Source of the DNA: UBA6168 sp041741095
Lineage (GTDB): Bacteria > Bacteroidota > Bacteroidia > Chitinophagales > Saprospiraceae
Reading direction: 5' to 3'
Assembly: GCA_041741095.1 (NCBI GenBank)
Contig: JBGSKQ010000135.1
Location: 186,001-250,000 of the forward strand
DNA length: 64,000 bases
Shown here: in pieces, positions 18,834 through 27,594 of the stretch
Position numbering within the stretch: the stretch's first letter is position 1
How the letters are laid out: every line of letters starts with the position of its first letter
Notes under the pieces: model-generated
The model's input: only the letters and a program-made list of their open reading frames with translations
Told to the model about the DNA's origin: nothing
The model's database searches: none
Made by a program: the position numbers and the translations under genes

Positions 18834-18901
18834 GGTTCAAACAAAGCCGGCCATACCGGTGAGTTCAATAAAAGCGGTGAACCTTCACCCGAAAAAATCA
18901 A

Positions 18902-20200
18902 ATGATGGGCACGACCAACAATGCCATAACCCAAAGACTGGAAATCCTACAGTCGCATTACAGAAAGTTTAGGGAAAATCCAGAAGCACGTTTTTGCCAC
19001 TGGGCCATCAAAGAAGATGAGGCAAAAATGATGGAGGCATTTGTCAAGTACGAAAATTCTGAACACGGGATCTTTCCCGATTTGTTTTTCCCTGTTATTT
19101 CCCCTTTCAAAAGTGCTTCCCAATATTCCCAATCTTTGTTGGAGGAAACGAATAGCTGGTTGGACAACGACACTGCCAGCATCAAAGAAGCGGGGTATGA
19201 TTTGCAGTTTGACAAACCTGCCAGAGCAGAAAAACCTAGTTCTTTTTTAGAACCCTTGTCCCGCTTTGCCAGTAGAATTAAAGAATTGGACAATGTCGTG
19301 GCCGTACTTGAACCTACCGAAATATCGGATTATGGTGCATGGGAAAGCTGGATGATGGAATTAGCGGGATCCAACATTCCCCTAAATACGAGGATTATGG
19401 TATCATTGGAGGAAAGCGCAAGTGGGCTCTACCGTTTGCGTGGCACCTATAAAAATATTATAGTGTCCATTCTTGCTGATCTGGACATGCCAGGTGCCAT
19501 GCGGCAATTGGCAAGTTCGGGCGACCCCGGTGACCCAGGGGTTCAATACAGGTTGTTGATTTTGGACATGGGCCAGGCCGCCTCAGAAGGCAATTTTGAC
19601 AAAATGAAATCATTTGGGGAAAAGGCCGTCAACCTCGCTCAACAGCAAGTGGGGTGGGAACACCTGGAAGTGGCCGCCTATCTGACCTTGGGGAGTTTCA
19701 TAGTGGCGTCCAATCAAAAAGAAGCGGTTGAACTATATAAAAAAGGTGTGCAGACAGCAGAAAACGCCCATCAAAACAAACACCCATTGGGCGTGCCCAC
19801 CTTGCTTCAGGCGCACAACTTCATAGCAGCAGCTTACTTTGGGCCACGCCAGTACGAGGAAGCCATACATTACTATGGCAAGGCGGCAGCAGTGGCCAAA
19901 ACAGATAAAAACTACACCTACCAACAAATGGAGGCCCACCGGATGTCTGGGCTGTGTTTTCAACAATTGAAACGGCCAACAGAAGCATTTCAGCAATATT
20001 GGCAAGCGTTGGATTTGGCAACGGAAATATGCGACAAGTTCCAGACGGAAGCAGTTTTCCTTCATATTGGAGCTGGAGCAGTAGAGGCCATGCGACAAAA
20101 CGGGGACTTTTCCCAAAAAAGCCTTCTCGGTGAAAAGATGACGAAATTGGCAGGCGAGGATTGGGAACAAAAAATCGAATCACAAAAAATCAAACCCTGA
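18902..20200 (+). CDS. TPR protein, candidate adaptor/chaperone for the Rhs effector
   Basis: 432 residues, soluble, no signal peptide. The C-terminal half is a set of TPR-like helical pairs (about 225-400): AAYLTLGSFIVASNQKEAVE, AAAYFGPRQYEEAIHYYGKA and MSGLCFQQLKRPTEAFQQYW. The N-terminal ~200 residues are helical and not recognised. Its TGA overlaps the ATG of the PAAR-Rhs gene (TGATG at 20198-20202), so the two are probably translationally coupled. Genes just before T6SS effectors often encode loading adaptors (Eag, DUF4123 and similar); this protein belongs to none of those that I can see, but its position and coupling suggest the same job. Confidence 0.75.
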   Translation: MMGTTNNAITQRLEILQSHYRKFRENPEARFCHWAIKEDEAKMMEAFVKYENSEHGIFPDLFFPVISPFKSASQYSQSLLEETNSWLDNDTASIKEAGYDLQFDKPARAEKPSSFLEPLSRFASRIKELDNVVAVLEPTEISDYGAWESWMMELAGSNIPLNTRIMVSLEESASGLYRLRGTYKNIIVSILADLDMPGAMRQLASSGDPGDPGVQYRLLILDMGQAASEGNFDKMKSFGEKAVNLAQQQVGWEHLEVAAYLTLGSFIVASNQKEAVELYKKGVQTAENAHQNKHPLGVPTLLQAHNFIAAAYFGPRQYEEAIHYYGKAAAVAKTDKNYTYQQMEAHRMSGLCFQQLKRPTEAFQQYWQALDLATEICDKFQTEAVFLHIGAGAVEAMRQNGDFSQKSLLGEKMTKLAGEDWEQKIESQKIKP

Positions 20201-23200
20201 TGCAGGCAATTTCCGAAATGGATCTCGTGATGGGGATGGACATTCATATTGTCCTTGTGCCGGCACCGCCCAGCCCGCCAATACCTACCCCCCTGCCCCA
20301 TCCTTTCGTAGGTTTCGTTTTCAACCCATTAGATTGGATCCCTTTTTTCAACAAGGTTAAAGTAAGCGGTTTTCCAGCGGCCTCTGTGACCAGCGGTGCA
20401 TCTCCATGCCCGCCGCTTCATATTCCAATGCCTCCTGGCCTTCCCGGTGTTTGGGCAAAAGGAAAAGTAGGCGACGACGCTATGATGCTAATGGGTGGGC
20501 TTACCGTAAAAGCCAACGATAAATGCCTCACTTTCGCTGGATTGCCTGTTTTGAGCTGCAGTTGTATCGGCGCACCCCCTGCCAAACCACCCGATCCGAA
20601 AAAAATGACCGCCAAACAAAAATTGGCGGCCGCACTGGGTTATTTGCCAACCTCCGTAGTTACTCCCATACCAAAGGGCAACCCGGTCATCGTAGGCTGC
20701 CCCCCGACCATTGATGTGTTGGCTTTGGCCTTTGCTTTTGCCTTCAAAGCCGCTTTGACCTTGGGGGGGCACTTCTTCCGGCATTGGCAACAAAACAGCG
20801 CCGCTTGGGCTAGGTTTAGCAACTGGCTCCAACAAAAAACTGGCAGCAGGAATTGGCTCAACCGGTTCATTTGTTTCCTTACAGGCCACCCGGTGGACAT
20901 CGCCACCGGTAAGGTTTTCACCGACCATACCGATTTCGAAATTCCAGGCCCCATAGCCCTGAAGTGGACAAGAGTTTGGTATTCTACTTCCGCCTACAAT
21001 GGACCTTTGGGACATGGGTGGCACCATAACTACGACATGGCGCTTTGGTACGACCGTGTCGAAAACAGCCTTTTCATCCGATTGGAGGATGGCCGTGAAA
21101 TCCAATATCCCGAACTTGAACATGGGGAATTGCACTACAACCGCCAAGAAAAACTGTTGCTTCGTCGGGATGGAAAGGACTATATTTTAAGGGATTCGCA
21201 AAATTTGTACTACCGCTTTAAAGCACCATTTGGCCGCACGGCCACCGAACAGAAAATTGTTGCTATCGAAAACGCAGCAGGGTTTTCGATACAATTCCAC
21301 TATAGCCAAAATGGACACCTCAAAGAAATAACGGACAGCGCTGGCAGGACCATTTCGCTAAAATCCGACCACGAGGGGAAAATCCTCCAGGTAGATGCCC
21401 CGCACCCCGAAAAGCCCGGTGAAACTTTTCCCATTGTGTCATACCGCTACGACCATCGGGGCAACCTCGCAGAATCATTGGACGCACTCGGGAAGCCTTT
21501 CAATTATAGCTACAACAAGCATCTTTTGGTAAAAGAGACCAACCGCAATGGCCTCAATTTCTACTTTGAATATGATGGAGAGGATGAAAATGCCTGGTGT
21601 ACCCGCACATGGGGCGACAATGGCATTTACGATCACAAACTGACCTACGACAAAACCGACCGTTGGACCATCGTCGAAAACTCATTAGGCCACAAGACCA
21701 AATATTTCTGGAACGAGTTCGGCATTGTTTACAAAACGGTTGATCCGCTCGGAAACGAAAAAGTGTACCGCTACGGCAGCTTTGTGCAAACGCTGATGGA
21801 AAGGGACGAACTTGGACAGGCAACTTACCACGACTACGACGAATGGGGGAACAGGATCAGGACAACCTACCCGGATGGCTCAAAGGTTGAAAAGGTGTAC
21901 GAGGACGGACTGCTCATCGCACAAACCGACCAAAACGGAGGCACCTGGCAGTGGACCTATAACGAACAAAGGCAAATCACTTCCCGCATTGATCCACTAG
22001 GCCGCACTACCAAATACCATTACAAGAATGGATTATTGGATGGAATAACCGATCCAGCAGGAGGCACTATCCGGTTGGAATACGATAAGTTTTTCAATAT
22101 TTCCAAACTCGTATTGCCCAATGGCACCACCAGCAAATGGACTTATGACAGGATGGGCCGTTGCATAGAGGCAATGGATGCAAGGACCAACATACAGAAA
22201 CGCAAGTTCAACTTCAATGGCTGGGTGCGTACCGTGAACGAACCCGATGGCAACCATCGTGAAATTGAATACGACGGTGAGGGCAACGTGCTGCGGGCCA
22301 CGGACAACCACCACGATGTGCGCTTTGAGTATGCCGGCATGAACAGGATCAAGTCCCGCACCGAGGCAGGCACCAGAGTGGAATTCAAATACGACACGGA
22401 AGACAACCTGCTCGGTATCATCAACGAACACGGCTACGCCTATCGGTTTAACCTGGACAAAAACGGCAAGGTTGTATCAGAATCGGGCTTCGATGGGCTC
22501 ACCCGCCGATATGCGAGGGATGCTGCTGGCCGGGTGACAAAAGTATTGCGGCCAAATGGAACCACTACCCATTACGAATACGACCCTATGAGCAGGGTAA
22601 TTGCTGTTGATTATGAAAATGGTGCTTTTGAAAAATATGCTTACCGCCCCGACGGGGAACTCATGGAGGCGGCCAACCAATATATTACCGTCAAATTCGA
22701 CAGGGACAAACTGGGCCGGGTGACAAAGGAATCGCAGGGCGGGCTGGAGGTGGAATCCAGGTACGACGTGCTCGGTATGAGGACGCACTTGACTTCTACG
22801 CTGGGTGCTAATATCACATTCCAACGGAACATGATGGGCGATGTGGAAGCCATTACGTCAGCCGGGGATAACATGCCCTGGGAAGCTGCATTCCAACGGG
22901 ACCAGTTCGGGCTGGAACTTGAACGGCAACTGCCTGGCGGGGTTCGCAGCCAGTGGAAGAGAGACCGGCTCGGCAGGCCAGTAGAACAAAAAACCTTTGC
23001 AACTGGCGGAAAACTTTCACGGGAACGACAATATGTGTGGGACGTGAACGATCGCCTGAAACAGATCACCGACCCGGAAGAAGGTGCCTGGCTTTTTGAG
23101 CACGACGCCTTTGGAAACCTGGCTGCCGCCAAATACCCCGATGGCACCTCTGAATTGCGGATGCCCGATGCCGTTGGCAATTTGTTCAAAACCAAAGACC

Positions 23201-24354
23201 GCAAGGACCGCCAATACGGCCCTGCCGGCCAATTGCTGGAGGCCAATGGCACACGCTACGAGTATGATGCCGAGGGAAACCTGACCAAGAAAACCGAGCG
23301 CAACGGTGCGGTTTGGCATTATGAATGGAATGCAGCGGGCATGCTCCAACGGGTGGTGCGGCCCGACGGGGACACTGTTACTTTTACCTACGATGCCTTG
23401 GGCCGCCGCATATCGAAAAGCTATCGGGAGAAAACCACCCGTTGGGTGTGGGACGGCAACCTGATGCTCCACGAATGGGAAGAGATCAGTCGGCAGTCTT
23501 CAGTCCGCAGTCCACAGTCAGGTGAAAACATTGAGACTGGAAGTCTTATCAAGATACGCCGCAGGGATGAGCAGATCGTTGCCTCCACCTCCCATGCACC
23601 AACGGCTGTTGCTAAAACTGGACTGCAGACTGATGACTGGAGACCACAGACTGATATCACCACCTGGTTGTTCGAGCCGGAAACCTTTTCCCCGCTGGCC
23701 AAGCTCGTCAACGGCAAGCAATACGGCATCGTCACCGACCATCTCGGCACGCCCGTGGGCATGTACAGCCGCACGGGGGAAAAGGTCTGGGAAATGGATC
23801 TGTCCATTTACGGGGCCGTGCGCAACATGGAAGGCTGGCGGGAGGCTTGCCCCTTCCGCTACCCCGGGCAGTACGAGGATGTGGAAACGGGGCTTTATTA
23901 TAATCGGTTTAGGTATTATGATGGGGAGATGGGGGGGTATTTGAGCCAGGATCCGATAAGGTTAGATGGAGGGCGGCAATTCTATTCCTATGTCAAAGAC
24001 GTCAATACATGGCTTGATGAATATGGTTTGGCCCCGCACGGACACCATTCCGACCCAAAGTTTTTGGGTGGAAATCATTCTCAATCTCTAACTACTCTTG
24101 ATGAAGTCACCCATAGGGCACTTCACAATGACATGAATAACTATTTAGAAAATATCATTGATCCCTCCACAGGAAGATCGATGCGACCAAAAAGGGGAAA
24201 CTCAGGCGCAATAATACGTGCTACTTTTTCCAGAAGCCAACGCTTATCAGCACTAGCTGATTTTTATTCATCACACGGCCATTTATATCCTACTGCTGCA
24301 ACTGACTTTTTTAACCAACATCCACATCTGAGACCGCTGGGATGCCCTTATTAA
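20200..24354 (+). CDS. PAAR-Rhs T6SS effector with GHH/HNH-like nuclease tip
   Basis: 1384 residues from the ATG at 20200. The N-terminus is PAAR-like (about 1-170), with PSPPIPTPLPHPFVG, SGASPCPPLHIPMPPG and PVLSCSCIGAPPAKPPDP. A hydrophobic stretch (DVLALAFAFAFKAALTLGG) follows, then the DUF6531-type entry GHPVDIATGKVF. Many YD/Rhs repeats form the cocoon. The core ends at about 1251 with YLSQDPIRLDGG, the usual cleavage-side motif. The ~105-residue tip begins near G1281-H-H and contains SDPKFLGGN, EVTHRALHNDMNNYLEN and HLYPTAA, which resembles HNH/EndoVII-type nuclease toxins of the GHH kind. The spike part should sit on VgrG. A 172-bp segment (23484-23656) with inverted-repeat ends is inserted in frame. 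Confidence 0.9.
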   Translation: MQAISEMDLVMGMDIHIVLVPAPPSPPIPTPLPHPFVGFVFNPLDWIPFFNKVKVSGFPAASVTSGASPCPPLHIPMPPGLPGVWAKGKVGDDAMMLMGGLTVKANDKCLTFAGLPVLSCSCIGAPPAKPPDPKKMTAKQKLAAALGYLPTSVVTPIPKGNPVIVGCPPTIDVLALAFAFAFKAALTLGGHFFRHWQQNSAAWARFSNWLQQKTGSRNWLNRFICFLTGHPVDIATGKVFTDHTDFEIPGPIALKWTRVWYSTSAYNGPLGHGWHHNYDMALWYDRVENSLFIRLEDGREIQYPELEHGELHYNRQEKLLLRRDGKDYILRDSQNLYYRFKAPFGRTATEQKIVAIENAAGFSIQFHYSQNGHLKEITDSAGRTISLKSDHEGKILQVDAPHPEKPGETFPIVSYRYDHRGNLAESLDALGKPFNYSYNKHLLVKETNRNGLNFYFEYDGEDENAWCTRTWGDNGIYDHKLTYDKTDRWTIVENSLGHKTKYFWNEFGIVYKTVDPLGNEKVYRYGSFVQTLMERDELGQATYHDYDEWGNRIRTTYPDGSKVEKVYEDGLLIAQTDQNGGTWQWTYNEQRQITSRIDPLGRTTKYHYKNGLLDGITDPAGGTIRLEYDKFFNISKLVLPNGTTSKWTYDRMGRCIEAMDARTNIQKRKFNFNGWVRTVNEPDGNHREIEYDGEGNVLRATDNHHDVRFEYAGMNRIKSRTEAGTRVEFKYDTEDNLLGIINEHGYAYRFNLDKNGKVVSESGFDGLTRRYARDAAGRVTKVLRPNGTTTHYEYDPMSRVIAVDYENGAFEKYAYRPDGELMEAANQYITVKFDRDKLGRVTKESQGGLEVESRYDVLGMRTHLTSTLGANITFQRNMMGDVEAITSAGDNMPWEAAFQRDQFGLELERQLPGGVRSQWKRDRLGRPVEQKTFATGGKLSRERQYVWDVNDRLKQITDPEEGAWLFEHDAFGNLAAAKYPDGTSELRMPDAVGNLFKTKDRKDRQYGPAGQLLEANGTRYEYDAEGNLTKKTERNGAVWHYEWNAAGMLQRVVRPDGDTVTFTYDALGRRISKSYREKTTRWVWDGNLMLHEWEEISRQSSVRSPQSGENIETGSLIKIRRRDEQIVASTSHAPTAVAKTGLQTDDWRPQTDITTWLFEPETFSPLAKLVNGKQYGIVTDHLGTPVGMYSRTGEKVWEMDLSIYGAVRNMEGWREACPFRYPGQYEDVETGLYYNRFRYYDGEMGGYLSQDPIRLDGGRQFYSYVKDVNTWLDEYGLAPHGHHSDPKFLGGNHSQSLTTLDEVTHRALHNDMNNYLENIIDPSTGRSMRPKRGNSGAIIRATFSRSQRLSALADFYSSHGHLYPTAATDFFNQHPHLRPLGCPY
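23484..23656. repeat. In-frame inverted-repeat segment inside the Rhs gene
   Basis: Imperfect arms rich in CAGTC/GACTG units, about 36 nt at 23484-23519 and about 39 nt at 23618-23656, read as inverted repeats around a ~100-nt centre. The segment encodes a Ser/Gln/Thr-rich stretch unlike the surrounding YD repeats. Confidence 0.6.
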
Positions 24355-24414
24355 ATAGTAGGTGGACATATTTTTGTGGTAAACTAATTAATGTAATAAT
24401 AATAAACCAGAAAA

Positions 24415-24990
24415 ATGAAATATTTTGGAATTTCAGGCCATGACAACGATAGCCATCTTTTAGATGAAAATCATGTTCAAAGGTGCCCCATTTGCAAACA
24501 GATTCAGAACAAACATGAGGCAGGCATAAAATCAGCAATTTCATTTAAAATTAAAAAGAAAAAGTATGATTTTTCTACTACTTATGATGGATTTCTAATT
24601 GGATCTGAAAAAATTAGAAACCTGTATATAAGCAATAATTGGAGAGGCATTGATTTTCATGGACTACCTAAATCAAATGGCTTTTTTCTCTTAATCCCGC
24701 AACCAAATTTTGTTATCAAATTTGCTGATGACATTAGACCAGTTAATTTTATTGAAACCTGCAATACTTGCGGTTTGGCTAAAGAGGTTATTGGATTGTT
24801 TCCAATTTATATTAAAGAATCAATCACGAATATGAACGAATCAATTTTTTACCATACTGACTTAGCCTTTGGAGCCTATGATGAGAAAAGTCATTTTTTT
24901 ATTATTTCAGATACTATTTGCAACTTATTAGAGACTAACAAAATAAGCATCGTAAAAGAAGAAGTGAATAAATTTATTTCTTCTTTTTAG
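24415..24990 (+). CDS. Candidate immunity protein for the Rhs nuclease
   Basis: 191 residues, no signal peptide. The gene is strikingly AT-rich compared with its neighbours, a common sign of recently exchanged toxin-immunity cassettes. It contains two Cys pairs, CPICK near residue 24 and CNTCG near 119, which could bind zinc; double CxxC proteins of unknown function occur among bacterial immunity-like families. It starts 60 bp after the Rhs stop, the standard place for the cognate immunity gene. The exact family is not recognised. If correct, it neutralises the tip nuclease in the cytosol. Confidence 0.65.
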   Translation: MKYFGISGHDNDSHLLDENHVQRCPICKQIQNKHEAGIKSAISFKIKKKKYDFSTTYDGFLIGSEKIRNLYISNNWRGIDFHGLPKSNGFFLLIPQPNFVIKFADDIRPVNFIETCNTCGLAKEVIGLFPIYIKESITNMNESIFYHTDLAFGAYDEKSHFFIISDTICNLLETNKISIVKEEVNKFISSF

Positions 24991-25068
24991 AATTGATTTA
25001 AAATGAAATTGAGAAATTCTTGGATAAACACAATTCGTTACAACCAATGACTAAAAAACCCATTCAAC

Positions 25069-25419
25069 ATGAACGATAAAATCATCTCAGAAAAAACATG
25101 GTACCACTCCTTTCAGGATTTCGCCACCCTGGCCGAACTGCCAGACATACGGACGAGGGCGAGGGAGCGTTCCAACTTTAACATCCCGAAATACTACGAC
25201 CAGATCAAGCTGTTTCAACGGGGCTATTCCAATGCTGACGTGCTGGCCAAGCTTCGCTCAGAACGCCTTTTAGGCAGCAACCCGGAAATAAAATGGTCAC
25301 ATAAGCCTTTCAGTTGGGAAGGCGGGGCGGGAGCGGTCGGTGGGACGGGTAACCGATTGGACATTGCCTTTGGTGTGGCAGAAAGGAACTGGGAGCGCTT
25401 TTGCAGAATATCGAGATAG
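25069..25419 (+). CDS. Small protein of unknown function
   Basis: 116 residues. The N-terminal part (KTWYHSFQDFATLAELPDIR) and middle (DQIKLFQRGYSNADVLAKLR) look helical. The C-terminal part has a Gly-rich loop (WEGGAGAVGGTGNRLD). There is no signal peptide, membrane helix or known motif. Codon use returns to the normal GC level after the AT-rich immunity gene. It starts the run of small genes between the Rhs cassette and the ubiquitin-like locus, so an effector, immunity or adaptor role is possible but unsupported. Confidence 0.55.
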   Translation: MNDKIISEKTWYHSFQDFATLAELPDIRTRARERSNFNIPKYYDQIKLFQRGYSNADVLAKLRSERLLGSNPEIKWSHKPFSWEGGAGAVGGTGNRLDIAFGVAERNWERFCRISR

Positions 25420-25439
25420 CCATTTTGAAAAATTACACT

Positions 25440-25586
25440 ATGGAAGAAAGCCCATCCACCCATCGCCGCAACAAGTACCTCGCCATCTTCTTTATTGTGG
25501 CGATACTGCTGTATATCTTCGTGTTCGAGGACAACTCGTTCATGATCAGCAAGGCGCTGTGGACGGCTATCAAGGCGCTGTTCTAA
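25440..25586 (+). CDS. Small single-pass membrane protein
   Basis: 48 residues from the ATG at 25440. MEESPSTHRRNKY is followed by one strong membrane helix (LAIFFIVAILLYIFVF) and a short tail. It starts 20 bp after the stop of the preceding gene and is read in another frame. There is no recognised family. A holin-like, immunity or anchor role cannot be told apart. Confidence 0.5.
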   Translation: MEESPSTHRRNKYLAIFFIVAILLYIFVFEDNSFMISKALWTAIKALF

Positions 25587-25627
25587 CCAGACACAATTTA
25601 GCTTAAGAGAAAAACTAATAAAAAGCC

Positions 25628-25915
25628 ATGATGACCTTCGAAAAATTTACAAAAGAAATGATTAGCATCGGGATCCTGTCCCACAAAGAGCATGAAACGC
25701 TTTACGATATCGCTAAGCGCTGTGCCCGTGATGTGGGAATGCCTTTAGCGGGAGGGGCCTTGATACTGGGTGCCAAAAGCGGGGTAATGACGGTACCAGG
25801 TGTTGGCCCGATAGCTGTCGGCAAAGTAGCTTTAGCCGGCCTAATCACCGGCACACTGACCTGTACCGCCCTCAACGTTGCTCTACGTCAGGAAATACGA
25901 AAATTGGCTCAATAG
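25628..25915 (+). CDS. Small Gly/Ala-rich hydrophobic protein
   Basis: 95 residues. A helical N-terminus (FEKFTKEMISIGILSHKEHE) is followed by a Gly-rich hydrophobic stretch (PLAGGALILGAKSGVMTVPG, then VALAGLITGTLTCTALNVAL) that could form two membrane helices. No family is recognised. It lies 87 bp before the Tae4-like amidase, so it might be a membrane-linked partner or a piece of its delivery or immunity set; this is a guess from position only. Confidence 0.55.
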   Translation: MMTFEKFTKEMISIGILSHKEHETLYDIAKRCARDVGMPLAGGALILGAKSGVMTVPGVGPIAVGKVALAGLITGTLTCTALNVALRQEIRKLAQ

Positions 25916-26002
25916 CCATGGGCAATCAAGGCGCTGTTTTGTCAAAAGGGTTTTGAATTACTTTTTCACGTATATACATACATTCACAAAAACACCTCAG
26001 CA

Positions 26003-26437
26003 ATGGGACTTAACTTTAAAGACCTGGCCAGCAATTACCCTTCCTCCAACAGCAACTTTGGAGGGTGCGGCAACCATCCTTATAAATGCGCCATCAAAAT
26101 GAGCGTGGCCCTTCGCAAAAATGGGGTCAACCTCGACTCTTATCAAAGCCACACCTGTGAGATAGACGGCAAAAAATATGCAAGAGGAGCGCAGGACTTG
26201 CTGAACCACCTCATCAACAAAGGCGTATTAAGCAGAAGCCCATCGTTTTCAAAATCCTCCAAAGAAGGCATCCTACATTCTATCCAAGGGAAAACCGGCC
26301 TAATCTTCTTTGAGAACATTATCGGATCCCATAACGACGCTGTTGACCATATTGACCTATGGGATAAGGATCACTTGGTCAATGAACTCGCCGTGTTTGA
26401 GACCTCTAAAAAATATCTTTTTTGGGAAATAAAATAG
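26003..26437 (+). CDS. Tae4-like peptidoglycan amidase effector
   Basis: 144 residues without a signal peptide. Family landmarks of Tae4 (NlpC/P60-like T6SS amidases) are present: C29 in YKCAIKMSVALRKNG, then KKYARGAQDLLNHL, a GKTGLIFFENI strand, and H116 in DHIDLWD, ending in KKYLFWEIK. C29 and H116 are the expected catalytic pair. Tae4 enzymes cut the D-Glu to meso-DAP bond of the stem peptide when delivered to a rival's periplasm. No Tai4-like immunity gene (exported, Cys-containing) is evident beside it; the adjacent unknown genes at 25628 and 26489 are the only candidates and neither has a signal peptide. Confidence 0.75.
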   Translation: MGLNFKDLASNYPSSNSNFGGCGNHPYKCAIKMSVALRKNGVNLDSYQSHTCEIDGKKYARGAQDLLNHLINKGVLSRSPSFSKSSKEGILHSIQGKTGLIFFENIIGSHNDAVDHIDLWDKDHLVNELAVFETSKKYLFWEIK

Positions 26438-26488
26438 GTTTCCCACCTTGCATGACGAATAAGCAAAGCATTTTAAATCCTTCAAACC

Positions 26489-27016
26489 ATGATGCTCGGC
26501 GAACAACAACTGCGCACAAGAATCAAAGAACTGGACAAACAAGGCCACCAGTACGGCGATTTTGCCACCAAACTGCTTGTCATCCGTAACAACCAGACCC
26601 TGGCTTTCGGCGACCCGGACAAGGTGCGGGAAATTGTGGCGGGCCTGGTGGAACTTAAGGTACTGGTCGGGAATCACAGGAGGATTGTAGAAGCCACGGC
26701 GTCAGTTCAGCCCTATGCGAGGGACAAAACCAACCCCTCGGTATTGGGTCTGCTGGGCAACGTCAAGGGTAAAAGCAGGGAGCTCCTCTCCCGGCTCGAC
26801 GGCCTGTTGTCACAAATACAAGAATTGATACGCACAGCAGGCAGCGGCAACAGTTCGGCCCATTCCAGGTTGACCATAGCCCTGGCCCGCCACCTGGACA
26901 ACAAATTTGACGCTACATCAAACAAGGTGGAATTGGGTGGCCCTGATGGGTTGCTGATTGCCATTCTTATCCTGGTTGCCGCCGTCAAGGAGTGGGTGCA
27001 ACCCTCGGAAAACTGA
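26489..27016 (+). CDS. Helical protein of unknown function
   Basis: 175 residues, mostly helical and charged (RTRIKELDKQGHQYGDFATK, LVELKVLVGNHRRIVEATAS, RELLSRLDGLLSQIQELIRT), with a short hydrophobic C-terminal helix (GLLIAILILVAAVKEWV). There is no known motif. It lies 51 bp after the amidase and 42 bp before the zincin-like gene, in what looks like one transcription unit. It could be an adaptor or a tail-anchored immunity protein; I have no evidence to choose. Confidence 0.55.
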   Translation: MMLGEQQLRTRIKELDKQGHQYGDFATKLLVIRNNQTLAFGDPDKVREIVAGLVELKVLVGNHRRIVEATASVQPYARDKTNPSVLGLLGNVKGKSRELLSRLDGLLSQIQELIRTAGSGNSSAHSRLTIALARHLDNKFDATSNKVELGGPDGLLIAILILVAAVKEWVQPSEN

Positions 27017-27058
27017 ACAGATAAATAAGGAATACTTTAAAGACAAATTGCTGCTGAT

Positions 27059-27556
27059 ATGCCATTGACAGGTTTTGACCACCAGATTAGATGGAGCGAA
27101 TTTCAAAAAAGGAACGCCCGCCCCAACGGGGTGGACGAAGATGCGGAAATACATACAGCTGCACCTTTGAACTACAATTACTCCCGTGGGAGCGATGGAA
27201 GTTTCAGGGTGGATACCATCACGGTTCGTGTCAGTGTGAATTCCAGTGCCAGTTGGGTCGTCCGTACAGCCCAGAATACCGACCTGTTGCAGCACGAACA
27301 AGGACATTACGACATTCAGGCGCTGGGGGCCAGGGAACTATACAACCGTGCGTCAAATGTCAGCGAGGGCAGCGTCCGGGACCTACAGCAGCGGATTAGT
27401 GAAATAGGCGCCGAGGTGCAGCGGAAAGTGGACCGGGCGAACAGCCGCTACGACAGCGAAACCAACCACAGCAGAAACCGCACCCAACAACTAAGCTGGG
27501 ACAGGCGGCTCAGTGCGGCCAAAGCATCACAAACAAGTACATTGGACAACTTGTAA
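27059..27556 (+). CDS. Zincin-like metalloprotease domain protein (DUF922-like)
   Basis: 165 residues with the zinc-binding H79-E-Q-G-H83 motif in LLQHEQGHYDIQALGAREL, the form typical of DUF922-type predicted proteases. The core beta-strand region before it (FRVDTITVRVSVNSSASWVV) fits. A long charged helix follows (RDLQQRISEIGAEVQRKVDR). No signal peptide is present, so it is either cytosolic or exported by another route such as the T6SS. Position among effector genes makes a T6SS cargo role plausible. The third zinc ligand cannot be assigned by eye. Confidence 0.65.
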   Translation: MPLTGFDHQIRWSEFQKRNARPNGVDEDAEIHTAAPLNYNYSRGSDGSFRVDTITVRVSVNSSASWVVRTAQNTDLLQHEQGHYDIQALGARELYNRASNVSEGSVRDLQQRISEIGAEVQRKVDRANSRYDSETNHSRNRTQQLSWDRRLSAAKASQTSTLDNL

Positions 27557-27594
27557 CAGAGTTTTTTAAAAATTAACTTAAAAATATTCACAGA

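Larger units (their letters stand above)
18464..18901. other. Divergent regulatory region between clpV and the Rhs operon
   Basis: 438 bp, AT-rich with several A/T homopolymers and no convincing gene. It holds two back-to-back copies of the candidate ECF promoter (sites C and B), whose GGTAACAT boxes form an inverted repeat around 18763-18812. This arrangement would drive the T6SS core and the effector operon together. Confidence 0.6.
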
